A stretch of DNA of 64,000 nucleotides from Yoonia sp. F2084L (GTDB taxonomy: Bacteria; Pseudomonadota; Alphaproteobacteria; Rhodobacterales; Rhodobacteraceae), in contig NZ_JALKAH010000004.1 of the NCBI RefSeq assembly GCF_023015625.1, forward strand, positions 310,001 to 374,000, read 5' to 3'. Below are positions 54,734-63,473 of this stretch, one piece after another (positions within the stretch are counted from its first letter, which is position 1; the number at the start of each line of letters is the position of its first letter). The position numbers were made by a program, and so were the translations under genes. Below the pieces are notes generated by a model. The model ran no database searches. It was not told the DNA's origin and worked only from the letters and a program-made list of their open reading frames with translations.

Positions 54734-55765
54734 TTGACAGAATTGACACGCGACGCCCTTGGTTGGTCGCCTTACTATATGTCCCAGCTTGACCTTGAAG
54801 AGTTGGAAACCCTTACCCCTGCCCGCATCGCCACGGTCCACCGCGACCGGGTTGTGGGCTTTTCAGAAATCGGCACGCTAGAGCTTACCCTCGATCCGGG
54901 CATCACGACCGCTGCGGTTGGTGTCGGCGATTGGGTGCTGTGCGCGCCGGAACAGCGCAGGTTGATCCGGGTGCTGGACCGACAGACGGAACTGACGCGC
55001 GGGACCGAATATCACACTGGTGAAAAGCAACTGATCGCGGCAAACCTTGATACGCTGTTTATCACCTCATCGTGCAACAACGACTTTAACCCTGCACGCT
55101 TGGAACGCTACCTGGCACTGGCCCATGACGCGATGATCACACCGGTCGTCCTGCTGACGAAGGCGGATCAGACGGACGACCCTGATAGTTATGTGGACCA
55201 AGCGCGCGTGTTGGGCCGTGATCTTGAAGTCATCGCATTAGACGCCAAAAACGATGATGTGCCGGAGCTTCTCTTACCGTGGTGCGGCAAAGGACAAACC
55301 GTAGCGCTTGCGGGGTCCTCAGGGGTTGGCAAGACGACGGTCGCTAACGCGCTCACGGGCGGGGATGCGGCGACGCAAGCCATCCGCGAAGACGATGCAC
55401 GCGGGCGACATACGACAACCGGGCGATCACTGCACCGGATGGGCACCGGTGGGTGGCTGATCGACACGCCAGGCATGCGTGGGCTGGGTGTTGCAGAAGT
55501 TGCGTTTGGGATTGATGCGACATTCCCAGAGATTTCGGAACTGGCCGAGACCTGCAAGTTCCGCGATTGCGAGCATGAGACCGAACCGGGGTGCGCCGTG
55601 CAAGCCGGGATTACGAGCGGCGATGTCGATCCGGACAGGCTCAGACGGTTCAAAAAGCTCAAACGCGAAAACCAGCATGCCACGCAGACGATTGCGCAAG
55701 CGCGCGACCGCAATCGCAAGCTAGGCAAAATGTATCGTTCGGCGGTCAAGAAAAAAGACAGGTAG
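54734..55765 (+). CDS. rsgA: Ribosome small-subunit GTPase RsgA
   Basis: RsgA is a circularly permuted GTPase that checks late 30S maturation. The 343-aa protein has the order G4 (LLTKADQTDD), G1 (AGSSGVGKTTVANAL), then G3 (IDTPGMRGLG), with a C-terminal zinc site CKFRDCEHETEPGC. The N-terminal OB part covers about residues 1-90. TTG 54734 follows a GAGG; an upstream in-frame ATG at 54686 would add 16 residues, so the start is uncertain. It ends before a palindromic repeat. Confidence 0.88.
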   Translation: MTELTRDALGWSPYYMSQLDLEELETLTPARIATVHRDRVVGFSEIGTLELTLDPGITTAAVGVGDWVLCAPEQRRLIRVLDRQTELTRGTEYHTGEKQLIAANLDTLFITSSCNNDFNPARLERYLALAHDAMITPVVLLTKADQTDDPDSYVDQARVLGRDLEVIALDAKNDDVPELLLPWCGKGQTVALAGSSGVGKTTVANALTGGDAATQAIREDDARGRHTTTGRSLHRMGTGGWLIDTPGMRGLGVAEVAFGIDATFPEISELAETCKFRDCEHETEPGCAVQAGITSGDVDPDRLRRFKKLKRENQHATQTIAQARDRNRKLGKMYRSAVKKKDR

Positions 55766-55773
55766 CGCGGCAT

Positions 55774-55799
55774 GTAAGGTGGATCGTGATCCACCTTAC
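55774..55799. repeat. 26-bp palindromic repeat, copy 4
   Basis: GTAAGGTGGATC-GT-GATCCACCTTAC is a perfect palindrome between convergent rsgA and the phosphatase gene. Its right arm supplies the TAA of the phosphatase gene (55796-55798), so the repeat lies partly within coding sequence. It may act as a two-way terminator. Confidence 0.8.
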
Positions 55800-56269
55800 C
55801 CCTCGCATGCCCAGCGCATCTGTTCATCTGTTTCCACTGCACAGGGCCGCACGGCCCGCAAACGCGCCAAAGCCGCATCCGGCGCCTCGCCCGCTGCTAT
55901 CATCAGACGCAGAACCATCATACCAGATCGCCCGCATCCACCAAAACAGTGGACCAAGACGCGGCCACCCTCCCCCAGCACGCCAAGTGCCTGATCGCGC
56001 ACCTGCGGCCAATTCAAATCATCTGGCACACCATAGTCAGGGACCGGGAGATGCAACCAGCCAATCCCTTCATTTGCCAAATCAGCCCCCAAGCTGCCTG
56101 AACCTTTGCGGTCCAACTCTGCCTGCGTCGTCATCGTCAAAACCAGATTGGGGCGCCATGCCATCAGGCGCAGCCAATCCGTATAATAGTGCCGGGTGCG
56201 TCCCGGCATTGGCGTGATCGCAAGATCACCACAAGCGACTGGCAGACTATGAATGATGAACTCTGGCAA
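55796..56269 (-). CDS. Dual-specificity/tyrosine phosphatase-like protein
   Basis: A 157-aa PTP-superfamily protein. The catalytic loop VHCFGGCGRSG has Cys108 and Arg114 (CX5R), and PDYGVPDD carries the likely general acid Asp78. Similar small bacterial proteins resemble CDKN3-type phosphatases. Substrate unknown; cytoplasmic, no signal peptide. It is divergent from the TPR protein gene. Confidence 0.83.
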   Translation of the reverse strand: MPEFIIHSLPVACGDLAITPMPGRTRHYYTDWLRLMAWRPNLVLTMTTQAELDRKGSGSLGADLANEGIGWLHLPVPDYGVPDDLNWPQVRDQALGVLGEGGRVLVHCFGGCGRSGMMVLRLMIAAGEAPDAALARLRAVRPCAVETDEQMRWACEG

Positions 56270-56361
56270 ACAAGCGTCCTTTGGGGGTCAGCGAGGGCTG
56301 GGATACATTGCAAAGTAATAGAACCAGACCTAAATAACGACAATAATTTCAAAGGATTTCC

Positions 56362-58053
56362 ATGACCAAATTACGTCTGTTCTCTGTGCTCGCTCTCGTC
56401 GCTGCCGCTGCAGTTTTTGCCTTAGCGCAGGCAAATGGACTCGACCGGTTGGCCAGACAATGTCTTTCGACGACCGCAAGTGATGGCGCGATGGACACCT
56501 GCATGGAGGCCTACGAGGCGGAACAGTTGACGGACACCGAACGGGGGCTGGTCGCATTTCGCTTAGGCCGCCTGCACAAAGCAAATCGGAACTGGGATCA
56601 AGCGGTCCGTTTTTATGGTGAAACAATCCGTCTCTACCCGCAAAAGACCCGAGCTTTCTATGACCGCGCGTGGCTCCGGCACCAGTATTTAGACGACAAC
56701 GCAGGCGCCATTGCCGATTACAGTGACTACATTGCGGCAGGCGGGCGGGAAATCTCGGGCCTTACAATGCGCGCGCACGTGTATCGCGAAACCGACGCAT
56801 TTGCGCTGGCTGAAGCTGATCTACAGGCAGCGGCAGCGATTGACCCTGACGACAGATGGCTCTTGCGAGAACAAGCAGATCTGCTGCAAGACACGAATGA
56901 TGACGCAGCCGCACTTGCCGTCCTTGATCGCGCCATTGCGTTGCATCCATCGGTCATGTCGCTATGGCGTGAAAGATCATGGGTCAAAAGGCAACTCAAC
57001 GATAATGGGGGGGCCTTGGCTGACATCGGTCACGTCATCGGAACCGACCCCGGCGCCATGTGGCCTTGGTATCAACGCGGCTGGCTGAATGTGCGGCGAC
57101 AGAATTACAGCCAAGCGCTGACCGATCTTCAAACCGCGATTGAAAAAGACCCGACATATCGCCCGGCACAGCGCGAAATGAAGCGGCTCATGGAAAGTAT
57201 ACAAGGCTGGCTTCGTGGACAGCCCGCGCAGCTGACTGCCTTTGCGGACGCCGGGTTGATCAACGCGCCGTCAGATAAAGATCTGCTCTATCTACGCGCC
57301 ATTGGACAGATGGGTGAGGGTAAATTTATCGGTGCCATAAATGACATCAATCTTGTGATTGACGCTACAGAGCACCCGCAAGCATTGATCTTCGCGCGCT
57401 CCGCCATCCATCTGACCGCACAGCAATTTGACCTTGCTCTTGCGGACCTCGAATGGCTGACGCGAGATCCGGGCGCATATGATGACGCGATCAACGAGAT
57501 TGCCGCGCAGGCCCAAGCGCTGATGGAGGATGGCAAACACGACGAAGCCGCAATTCTTGACGGCGACGTTGGCGTCTTGGCCTCGCTTTATGCGACCGCA
57601 TTGCAAGCACGTGTCGCCGTGAATATCGGACGCAACAACTGGCTCGGTGCGCTTGAAGCCATTGATCTTATGATTGCCTATGACGGTGATGACAGCAGCC
57701 ACTGGACCGCGCGGGGCGAGGCCTTGGAACGGCTCGGTCGTCCGGACGAAGCCTTAGAAAGCTACAGCGCGGCCATCAGATTGATCGAAGCGGGTGCGAC
57801 GGACCTCAGCAGTGATAACGATGCGCGCGCCAACGCCCATTTGCTGCGCGGTGCACTGTTTCAATCCCTGCGGCGCGGGCAGGAGGCTACAACCGATTTT
57901 GAAACAGCGCTCAGCATTGGCGGTGCGCCTCTGATCCGGGGGTTTCAACAGAAAATGCAAGACGCAGGCCACTACAGCGGCGCAATCGACGGTACATATG
58001 ACATGACGACCAGGGATGCTGTGCGCCGCTGCGCCAACGACCCCACCTGCTGA
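56362..58053 (+). CDS. TPR-repeat protein with C-terminal peptidoglycan-binding-like segment
   Basis: A 563-aa protein starting with a signal or anchor (LRLFSVLALVAAAAVFALAQ), then tetratricopeptide-like helices through most of the chain (for instance AFRLGRLHKANRNWDQAVRF and ARGEALERLGRPDEALESY). The last 40 residues (GFQQKMQDAGHYSGAIDGTY) look like a PG_binding_1 unit with a terminal disulfide-capable pair of Cys. Likely periplasmic and involved in assembling complexes near the cell wall; the partner is unknown. Confidence 0.75.
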   Translation: MTKLRLFSVLALVAAAAVFALAQANGLDRLARQCLSTTASDGAMDTCMEAYEAEQLTDTERGLVAFRLGRLHKANRNWDQAVRFYGETIRLYPQKTRAFYDRAWLRHQYLDDNAGAIADYSDYIAAGGREISGLTMRAHVYRETDAFALAEADLQAAAAIDPDDRWLLREQADLLQDTNDDAAALAVLDRAIALHPSVMSLWRERSWVKRQLNDNGGALADIGHVIGTDPGAMWPWYQRGWLNVRRQNYSQALTDLQTAIEKDPTYRPAQREMKRLMESIQGWLRGQPAQLTAFADAGLINAPSDKDLLYLRAIGQMGEGKFIGAINDINLVIDATEHPQALIFARSAIHLTAQQFDLALADLEWLTRDPGAYDDAINEIAAQAQALMEDGKHDEAAILDGDVGVLASLYATALQARVAVNIGRNNWLGALEAIDLMIAYDGDDSSHWTARGEALERLGRPDEALESYSAAIRLIEAGATDLSSDNDARANAHLLRGALFQSLRRGQEATTDFETALSIGGAPLIRGFQQKMQDAGHYSGAIDGTYDMTTRDAVRRCANDPTC

Positions 58054-58207
58054 ACGGGTTTAACATCAACCGGATCGCACAAGCCTTTGACATGACCAGC
58101 GTTAGGGCCACAGCCATGCTTTGTGCGTACCAAAACGCTGCCAACACAGCAGCACAAAAATCCCGCAAGCACTCGTCTTGCGCAAATGCTCTGCTATTGT
58201 CTTGGGT

Positions 58208-58570
58208 ATGGCGGATGACGATGAACAAGCACAAAGAAGAACCGACTGGGCCGAAGATCGTACGATCATGGCCAATGAACGCACTTTTTCAAGCTGGATG
58301 GGGACCGGGTTAGGCGCAATCGCCGTGGCCATCGGGCTCAAAGCTGTCTTTGGCGCGTTTGAACCGACATGGGCCGCAAAACTGGTGGCAAGCATCTTTC
58401 TTATAGTCGCAATCGCCATTTTCTGGTCGGCGCGTCACCAAGCCTGCAAAACCTTTGCCCGGCTCAGTGAGCGCGACATCGAGGCCACACCAGCCCGCAA
58501 CTACACTTTGCTTGCAAGCATCATGACTTTTGCATCTGTCGCCACCGGCATCATTCTTTGGTCGCTGTGA
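58208..58570 (+). CDS. DUF202/YidH-family membrane protein
   Basis: A 120-aa protein with the DUF202 start DWAEDRTIMANERTFSSWMG (residues about 13-32) and three hydrophobic helices (LGAIAVAIGLKAVF, LVASIFLIVAIAIFW, LASIMTFASVATGIILWSL). Function unknown. ATG 58208 is used. It ends 67 nt before dnaX. The 150 nt before it, after the TPR gene, show no gene. Confidence 0.8.
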   Translation: MADDDEQAQRRTDWAEDRTIMANERTFSSWMGTGLGAIAVAIGLKAVFGAFEPTWAAKLVASIFLIVAIAIFWSARHQACKTFARLSERDIEATPARNYTLLASIMTFASVATGIILWSL

Positions 58571-58637
58571 TGTGGTAGACCTCTGAGGCCACTGCCCCTA
58601 GTCTGACGAAACGTCCGAATCCTATCCAAAGGCCGCC

Positions 58638-60383
58638 ATGACCGATCAGCCGCAATACCAAGTGCTCGCCCGCAAATACCGGCCTGAAACCTTTGCCGAT
58701 ATGGTTGGTCAGGACGCGATGGTGCGCACGCTGAAAAACGCGTTTGCGGCCGACCGGATCGCACAGGCGTTTATCATGACCGGCATCCGCGGTACCGGCA
58801 AAACGACGACGGCACGGATCATTGCCAAGGGCATGAACTGCATCGGACCTGACGGGAAAGGCGGCCCAACGACCGAACCATGCGGGCAATGCGAACACTG
58901 TGTGGCGATCATGGAAGGGCGCCATGTCGATGTCATGGAAATGGATGCTGCCTCGCGCACCGGTGTCGGGGATATCCGCGAAATCATCGATTCAGTGCAT
59001 TACCGCGCCGCTTCCGCCCGGTTCAAAATCTACATCATCGACGAAGTACACATGCTGTCCAAGAACGCCTTCAATGCGCTCTTGAAGACGCTGGAAGAAC
59101 CGCCAGAGCATGTGAAATTCATCTTTGCGACCACCGAAATCCGACAGGTTCCTGTCACAGTGCTCTCGCGCTGCCAGCGCTTTGACCTGCGCCGGATCGA
59201 GCCGGAAACCCAGATCGCCCTATTGCGCAAGATCGCGACCGCCGAAGGGGCCGAGATTACGGATGAAGCCCTCGCCCTGATCACCCGCGCTGCCGAAGGC
59301 TCTGCGCGCGATGCGCAATCGCTGCTTGATCAGGCGATCAGCCACGGCGCCGGCGAAACCACCGCCGATCAGGTCCGCGCCATGCTTGGCCTGGCCGACC
59401 GCGGTCGTGTGCTGGATCTCTTTGACATGATCCTGCGCGGCGAAGCCGCTGCTGCGTTGACCGAACTTTCAGGCCAATACGCTGATGGCGCTGACCCGAT
59501 GGCGGTGCTGCGTGATCTGGCCGAGGTATGCCACTGGATCAGCGTCATCAAGATCACCCCAGAAGCCGCCGAAGACCCCACGATCGGACCAGACGAACGC
59601 ACACGCGGGCAAGCAATGGCCGCTGATCTGCCGATGCGGGTCATGTCGCGGATGTGGCAAATGCTGCTGAAAGCGCTGGAAGAGGTGGCGATGGCCCCCA
59701 ACGCGATGATGGCCGCCGAAATGGCTGTCATCCGGCTCACGCATGTCGCTGACTTGCCCAGCCCAGAGGAGCTGGTGCGCAAGCTGCAAGACACGACACC
59801 ACCACCAAGTGGCCCGTCTGGAGGAAGACCTGCGCCGCAAGGCGGCAACACGGCAGCGATCAGTAATACGCCGGCACCCACACATTCCGGGCCAAGCGGG
59901 CCATCGGCCTCGGGGGCGCAGACTGCCGTGGCTTTGCAAACCGACGCGCTGCAACACTATGCGCGGTTCGAGGACGTCGTTGAACTGATCCGCACACATC
60001 GCGATGTGAAACTGTTGGTCGAGGTCGAAACTGGTCTGCGCCTTGTCAGCTATCAGCCCGGCCGGATCGAAGTGAACCCCACGTCCGACGCCGCCCGTGA
60101 TCTTGTCGGACGTTTGGGCGCGCGGTTGCAAGCCTGGACCGGCAATCGCTGGGCCATCAGCGTGGCAGATGGTGGCGGCCCGACCATTGCCGAAACACGC
60201 GACGCCGCTGAAAATGCGCTGATGCAACAGGCGCAAGACCACCCATTGGTGAAGGCCGTCATTGCTGCATTTCCCAAGGCTAAGATCACCGAAATCAGGA
60301 CCGAGGCCGAAAAAGAGCAAGACGCATTGGAAGATGCGCTGCCCGAAGTGGATGATGAATGGGACCCATTCGACGAAGACTGA
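58638..60383 (+). CDS. dnaX: DNA polymerase III subunits gamma and tau
   Basis: DnaX is the AAA+ clamp-loader subunit of the replisome. The 581-aa product begins QYQVLARKYRPETFADMVGQ, with Walker A GIRGTGKTTTARIIAKG, a zinc module (CGQCEHC), DEVHMLSKNAFNALLKTLEE and sensor SRCQRFDLRR. A Pro/Gly/Ser-rich linker at about 390-430 leads to the tau C-terminus, ending in an acidic tail. I saw no obvious slippery run for a gamma frameshift. It heads the conserved dnaX-ybaB-recR group. Confidence 0.94.
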   Translation: MTDQPQYQVLARKYRPETFADMVGQDAMVRTLKNAFAADRIAQAFIMTGIRGTGKTTTARIIAKGMNCIGPDGKGGPTTEPCGQCEHCVAIMEGRHVDVMEMDAASRTGVGDIREIIDSVHYRAASARFKIYIIDEVHMLSKNAFNALLKTLEEPPEHVKFIFATTEIRQVPVTVLSRCQRFDLRRIEPETQIALLRKIATAEGAEITDEALALITRAAEGSARDAQSLLDQAISHGAGETTADQVRAMLGLADRGRVLDLFDMILRGEAAAALTELSGQYADGADPMAVLRDLAEVCHWISVIKITPEAAEDPTIGPDERTRGQAMAADLPMRVMSRMWQMLLKALEEVAMAPNAMMAAEMAVIRLTHVADLPSPEELVRKLQDTTPPPSGPSGGRPAPQGGNTAAISNTPAPTHSGPSGPSASGAQTAVALQTDALQHYARFEDVVELIRTHRDVKLLVEVETGLRLVSYQPGRIEVNPTSDAARDLVGRLGARLQAWTGNRWAISVADGGGPTIAETRDAAENALMQQAQDHPLVKAVIAAFPKAKITEIRTEAEKEQDALEDALPEVDDEWDPFDED

Positions 60384-60772
60384 TCTGGGGCGCGGCATTG
60401 CTGTCTCCGACCAGCGCATTTGCAGAAGTATGCAGCCAAGAACGCCCAAGCTGGGACGGCTTACCTGTCACCGCGCTGGGCGAATTTCTGATCCTGATGC
60501 AAACGCCCGTCGTCTTGCTCCTGATCGTCGTCACAGCGCTCGTCATCCGATTTCGCAGTGAATGGGGCGGTTTGATCGTTGTTGTCGGATGGAGCCTTTC
60601 AACCTATCTGGTGATTGACTGGGCGGGCACAAATCCGATCAGAACCAGTGCAATCAACGAAGGGTGCATCGGGAACCCCGCGCTTTTCATAGTCGTTGCT
60701 GCGGCGGTATGTATCGGTGTAGTGCTCTACACAGCACCCTTGAAACGGGGCAATAAATCGGGAGATCAGTAA
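60359..60772 (+). CDS. Small membrane protein overlapping dnaX
   Basis: A 137-aa protein whose ATG lies 25 nt inside the dnaX 3' end. MGPIRRRLIWGAALLSPTSAFAE is signal-peptide-like, followed by three hydrophobic segments (FLILMQTPVVLLLIVVTALV, GGLIVVVGWSLSTYLVIDW, ALFIVVAAAVCIGVVLYTA). No family recognised. It fills the space between dnaX and ybaB and ends 1 nt before ybaB, so it is probably co-transcribed. Confidence 0.65.
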   Translation: MGPIRRRLIWGAALLSPTSAFAEVCSQERPSWDGLPVTALGEFLILMQTPVVLLLIVVTALVIRFRSEWGGLIVVVGWSLSTYLVIDWAGTNPIRTSAINEGCIGNPALFIVVAAAVCIGVVLYTAPLKRGNKSGDQ

Positions 60773-60773
60773 T

Positions 60774-61118
60774 ATGCTTAAAGGGCTGGGCGGACTTGGC
60801 GATATGGCCAAGATGATGAAGCAGGCGCAGGAAATGCAGGGCAAAATGGCCCAGATGCAGGAAGACCTTGAAACGATCATGGTCGAAGGTGTCAGCGGTG
60901 CGGGTCTGGTCAAGGCGACCGCAACGGCGAAAGGCGAACTGAAGGGTCTTGATATCGACCCCTCCATCTTCAACGGCGACGATAAGGAAGTGGTTGAGGA
61001 CCTGATCCTGGCGGCGATCAAAGACGCGCAAGGCAAAGCGACCGCGCGTGCACAAGAAGAAATGAGCAAAATGACCGAAGGATTGGGTCTGCCACCGGGC
61101 ATGAACCTGCCTTTTTGA
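60774..61118 (+). CDS. YbaB/EbfC nucleoid-associated protein
   Basis: A 114-aa DNA-binding protein of the YbaB/EbfC family: a helical N-terminus ([20 protein letters not shown]) and the core [26 protein letters not shown] precedes the ATG. The dnaX-ybaB-recR order is conserved across bacteria and supports the assignment. Confidence 0.93.
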   Translation: MLKGLGGLGDMAKMMKQAQEMQGKMAQMQEDLETIMVEGVSGAGLVKATATAKGELKGLDIDPSIFNGDDKEVVEDLILAAIKDAQGKATARAQEEMSKMTEGLGLPPGMNLPF

Positions 61119-61124
61119 AGCAGC

Positions 61125-61181
61125 AAAGAATTTTCGACGAAAATTCTTTTGGCGGCAGAACAAATTTCTCGAAATTTGTTC
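61125..61181. repeat. Double-hairpin repeat, copy 2
   Basis: AAAGAATTTTC/GAAAATTCTTT (61125-61149) and GAACAAATTTC/GAAATTTGTTC (61158-61181) joined by a TGGCGGCA linker; same compound architecture as 33089-33145. It lies between ybaB and recR. Confidence 0.8.
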
Positions 61182-61198
61182 GCCCTGATGTGAGCAAG

Positions 61199-61792
61199 AT
61201 GACAAACGGCACAGAAGACCTCGACAATCTGATCGCACTGATGGCCAAGCTGCCGGGACTCGGGCCCCGCTCGGCCCGGAGGGCGGTGTTACATCTGATC
61301 AAGAAACGATCGCTGGTGCTGTTACCGCTTGCTGACGTGATGCAACGGGTTGGTGCGACTGTGCGCGAGTGCCTGAACTGCGGGAATGTTTGCACCACCG
61401 ACATTTGCGACATTTGCAGCGCTGACAAACGCGCAACGGGTCAGATTGCCGTCGTCGAGGACGTCGCTGACCTTTGGGCGATGGAGCGGGCGCAGGTTTT
61501 CAAAGGCCGCTACCACGTGCTGGGCGGCACATTATCTGCACTTGATGCCATTGGCCCGGACGAATTGCGCATCCCCAAGCTGATCGACCGGATCAAAACC
61601 GAAAACATCACCGAGGTCATCCTCGCGCTTGGTGCGACAATTGACGGACAAACCACCGCGCATTACATCGCCGATCAATTGCCCGGGATCACGGTCACAT
61701 CGCTGGCCCAAGGTGTGCCTGTCGGTGGTGAATTGGACTACCTCGACGACGGCACGATCACCGCGGCGCTGAACGCCCGCAAGGCACTTTAA
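61199..61792 (+). CDS. recR: Recombination mediator RecR
   Basis: RecR works with RecF/RecO to load RecA at gaps. The 197-aa protein has [16 protein letters not shown], the zinc finger [16 protein letters not shown] and a Toprim domain ([25 protein letters not shown]). ATG 61199 ([11 protein letters not shown]) is chosen: the frame runs open upstream through the double-hairpin repeat, but that would give a non-family N-terminus. The ribosome site is weak. Its stop overlaps the LysR stop. Confidence 0.93.
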   Translation: MTNGTEDLDNLIALMAKLPGLGPRSARRAVLHLIKKRSLVLLPLADVMQRVGATVRECLNCGNVCTTDICDICSADKRATGQIAVVEDVADLWAMERAQVFKGRYHVLGGTLSALDAIGPDELRIPKLIDRIKTENITEVILALGATIDGQTTAHYIADQLPGITVTSLAQGVPVGGELDYLDDGTITAALNARKAL

Positions 61793-62703
61793 TCATCATC
61801 CAAGGTGGCGTGACCTGAACCGGTAAAGGCCTCTGCCAAAGCATCAAACACGACCCTGATCCGCCGGCTGGTGCGCAATTCGCGATGTGTGGCAAGCCAA
61901 ACCGGAAATGCGATGGGGTCCGCATGTGTCATCACCCGTTCGACCCCTTTGGTTTCGGGCCAAAGCCCCGTTGGACCCACGACAATCCCCAACCCGGCCC
62001 GCATCAATTCCCACATCACCACACCGCTGTCTGAATTCGCCTTGAACTGTGCGGGCGACAGATCAATCCCGCGCAGAGAGAGAAATTCAAGCATTTGCGT
62101 CGTATCGCGTGGGCCAACAAACACATGGTTTTTTAAATCTGTCGCGGTCTGGGGGCGCCCATAGCGATCAAGGTATTCAGTGGCGGCGTAATACCCCGCC
62201 GTCGCATCGGTCAGTTGACGGGCAATCAGGTCAGGTTGGTCAGGACGAACATGACGGATCGCGATGTCGGCATCACGGCGCGTCAGGTTTTCAATGCGAT
62301 TTGAGGCAACGATATCGACGATAATGCCGGGCGCGTCCTCGCGCAGTTTTTTCAACACCGGCGGTAAAAACCCCGCTGCCAGCAAATCACTCGCCGTGAC
62401 CGACACATGCCCCGCGACATCCTCACTTTGCCCCGATGCCACCATCGAAATGCGGCTTGCGGCGTCGCCCATCGCTTGCACATGCTCAAGCAGATCCTGA
62501 CCGGCCGTGGTGATCACCAATGATCGCCCCGCGCGTTCAAACAATGTCACCCCAAGATCGGCCTCAAGCGCGCTGACCTGACGACCCAGTGTCGGCTGTG
62601 TAGAGCCCAACGCGCGAGCCGCAGCACTCAGCGATCCCTCTTCAGCGGTCGCCAAAAACGCTCTGACCTGATTCCAATCGAAAGACACAGCTTGCCAATT
62701 CAT
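61789..62703 (-). CDS. LysR-family transcriptional regulator
   Basis: A 304-aa LTTR: winged helix at about 9-70 ([39 protein letters not shown]) and a C-terminal LysR_substrate domain. It is divergent from the SAM methyltransferase across 97 nt, the usual place for an LTTR target. A small ATGT-CTAA-ACAT symmetry at 62714-62725 near its start could be a binding site. The effector is unknown. Confidence 0.88.
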   Translation of the reverse strand: MNWQAVSFDWNQVRAFLATAEEGSLSAAARALGSTQPTLGRQVSALEADLGVTLFERAGRSLVITTAGQDLLEHVQAMGDAASRISMVASGQSEDVAGHVSVTASDLLAAGFLPPVLKKLREDAPGIIVDIVASNRIENLTRRDADIAIRHVRPDQPDLIARQLTDATAGYYAATEYLDRYGRPQTATDLKNHVFVGPRDTTQMLEFLSLRGIDLSPAQFKANSDSGVVMWELMRAGLGIVVGPTGLWPETKGVERVMTHADPIAFPVWLATHRELRTSRRIRVVFDALAEAFTGSGHATLDDD

Positions 62704-62800
62704 GCATTTATGTATGTCTAAACATCATATTTTGGCAATTTATATGTGAGATGCGTATGGTTAGTCTGCGGATCAGAATGATGACAGATAGGCAGGCAGC

Positions 62801-63421
62801 ATGGCTAACGCGACATTTTGGGATAAGGCAGCAAAGAAATATGCAGCCTCGCCTATCAAGGATATCCCGGCCTATGAGGCAACACTTGATCGCGCGCGGC
62901 ATTACCTGCGCGCCGATGATCATCTGTTAGAGATCGGGTGCGGGACCGGTACAACGGCCCTGACGCTTTCCGATTCGGTTGGCCGGATCGCAGCCACGGA
63001 TGTATCGGCCAAAATGCTGGCGATTGCAGAAGGCAAACAGGCCGACCAAGGCATCACGAATGTGACCTTTCTCCAAGCAGAGGTGATGAAACCACTTGCC
63101 GACGCTCCGTTTGATGCGATCTGCGCCTTCAGTATCCTGCACCTTGTGGATGATCTGCCCGAAACGCTGATGCACTTGCGCGAACAGCTCAAACCCGGTG
63201 GCTATGTCATTTCAAAGACCGCCTGCCTGCGCGACATGAACCGGTTCATTCGTGTCATGGTGAAAGTGATGAAGCTGTTTGGCAAAGCCCCGGATGTTCT
63301 GATCTTTAGCGCAGGCGAGCTTGAACGCGCGTTCAAACGTACCGGTTTTGAGGTGATTGAGGCAGGGTACTTTGGCAAAAACAAATACGCCCGCTTCGTG
63401 GTTGCGCGCAGGCCCGCCTAA
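62801..63421 (+). CDS. Class I SAM-dependent methyltransferase
   Basis: A 206-aa methyltransferase with motif I LLEIGCGTGTTALTLSD (about 46-62), ATDVSAKMLAIAEGK and the motif IV region FDAICAFSILHLVDDLPET. It belongs to the broad Methyltransf_11/25 group acting on small molecules; the substrate cannot be told. It is possibly controlled by the divergent LysR gene. A terminator follows. Confidence 0.85.
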   Translation: MANATFWDKAAKKYAASPIKDIPAYEATLDRARHYLRADDHLLEIGCGTGTTALTLSDSVGRIAATDVSAKMLAIAEGKQADQGITNVTFLQAEVMKPLADAPFDAICAFSILHLVDDLPETLMHLREQLKPGGYVISKTACLRDMNRFIRVMVKVMKLFGKAPDVLIFSAGELERAFKRTGFEVIEAGYFGKNKYARFVVARRPA

Positions 63422-63425
63422 ACGA

Positions 63426-63452
63426 AAAGAGCGCCCACATGGGGCGCTCTTT
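63426..63452. terminator. Bidirectional terminator
   Basis: AAAGAGCGCCC and GGGCGCTCTTT form an 11-bp stem around ACATG between the convergent methyltransferase and trcR genes. Confidence 0.85.
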
Positions 63453-63473
63453 GCTGTGGTATTATCAAAAAGA

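Noticed and set aside
61115-61198. Upstream extension of recR by 28 codons
   Set aside because: It would translate the double-hairpin repeat; RecR proteins start near [11 protein letters not shown] and normal length is reached without it.
62714-62725. ATGT-CTAA-ACAT as a firm LysR operator
   Set aside because: The symmetry is only 4+4 bp and too short to distinguish from chance in an AT-rich gap; mentioned with the LysR gene only.
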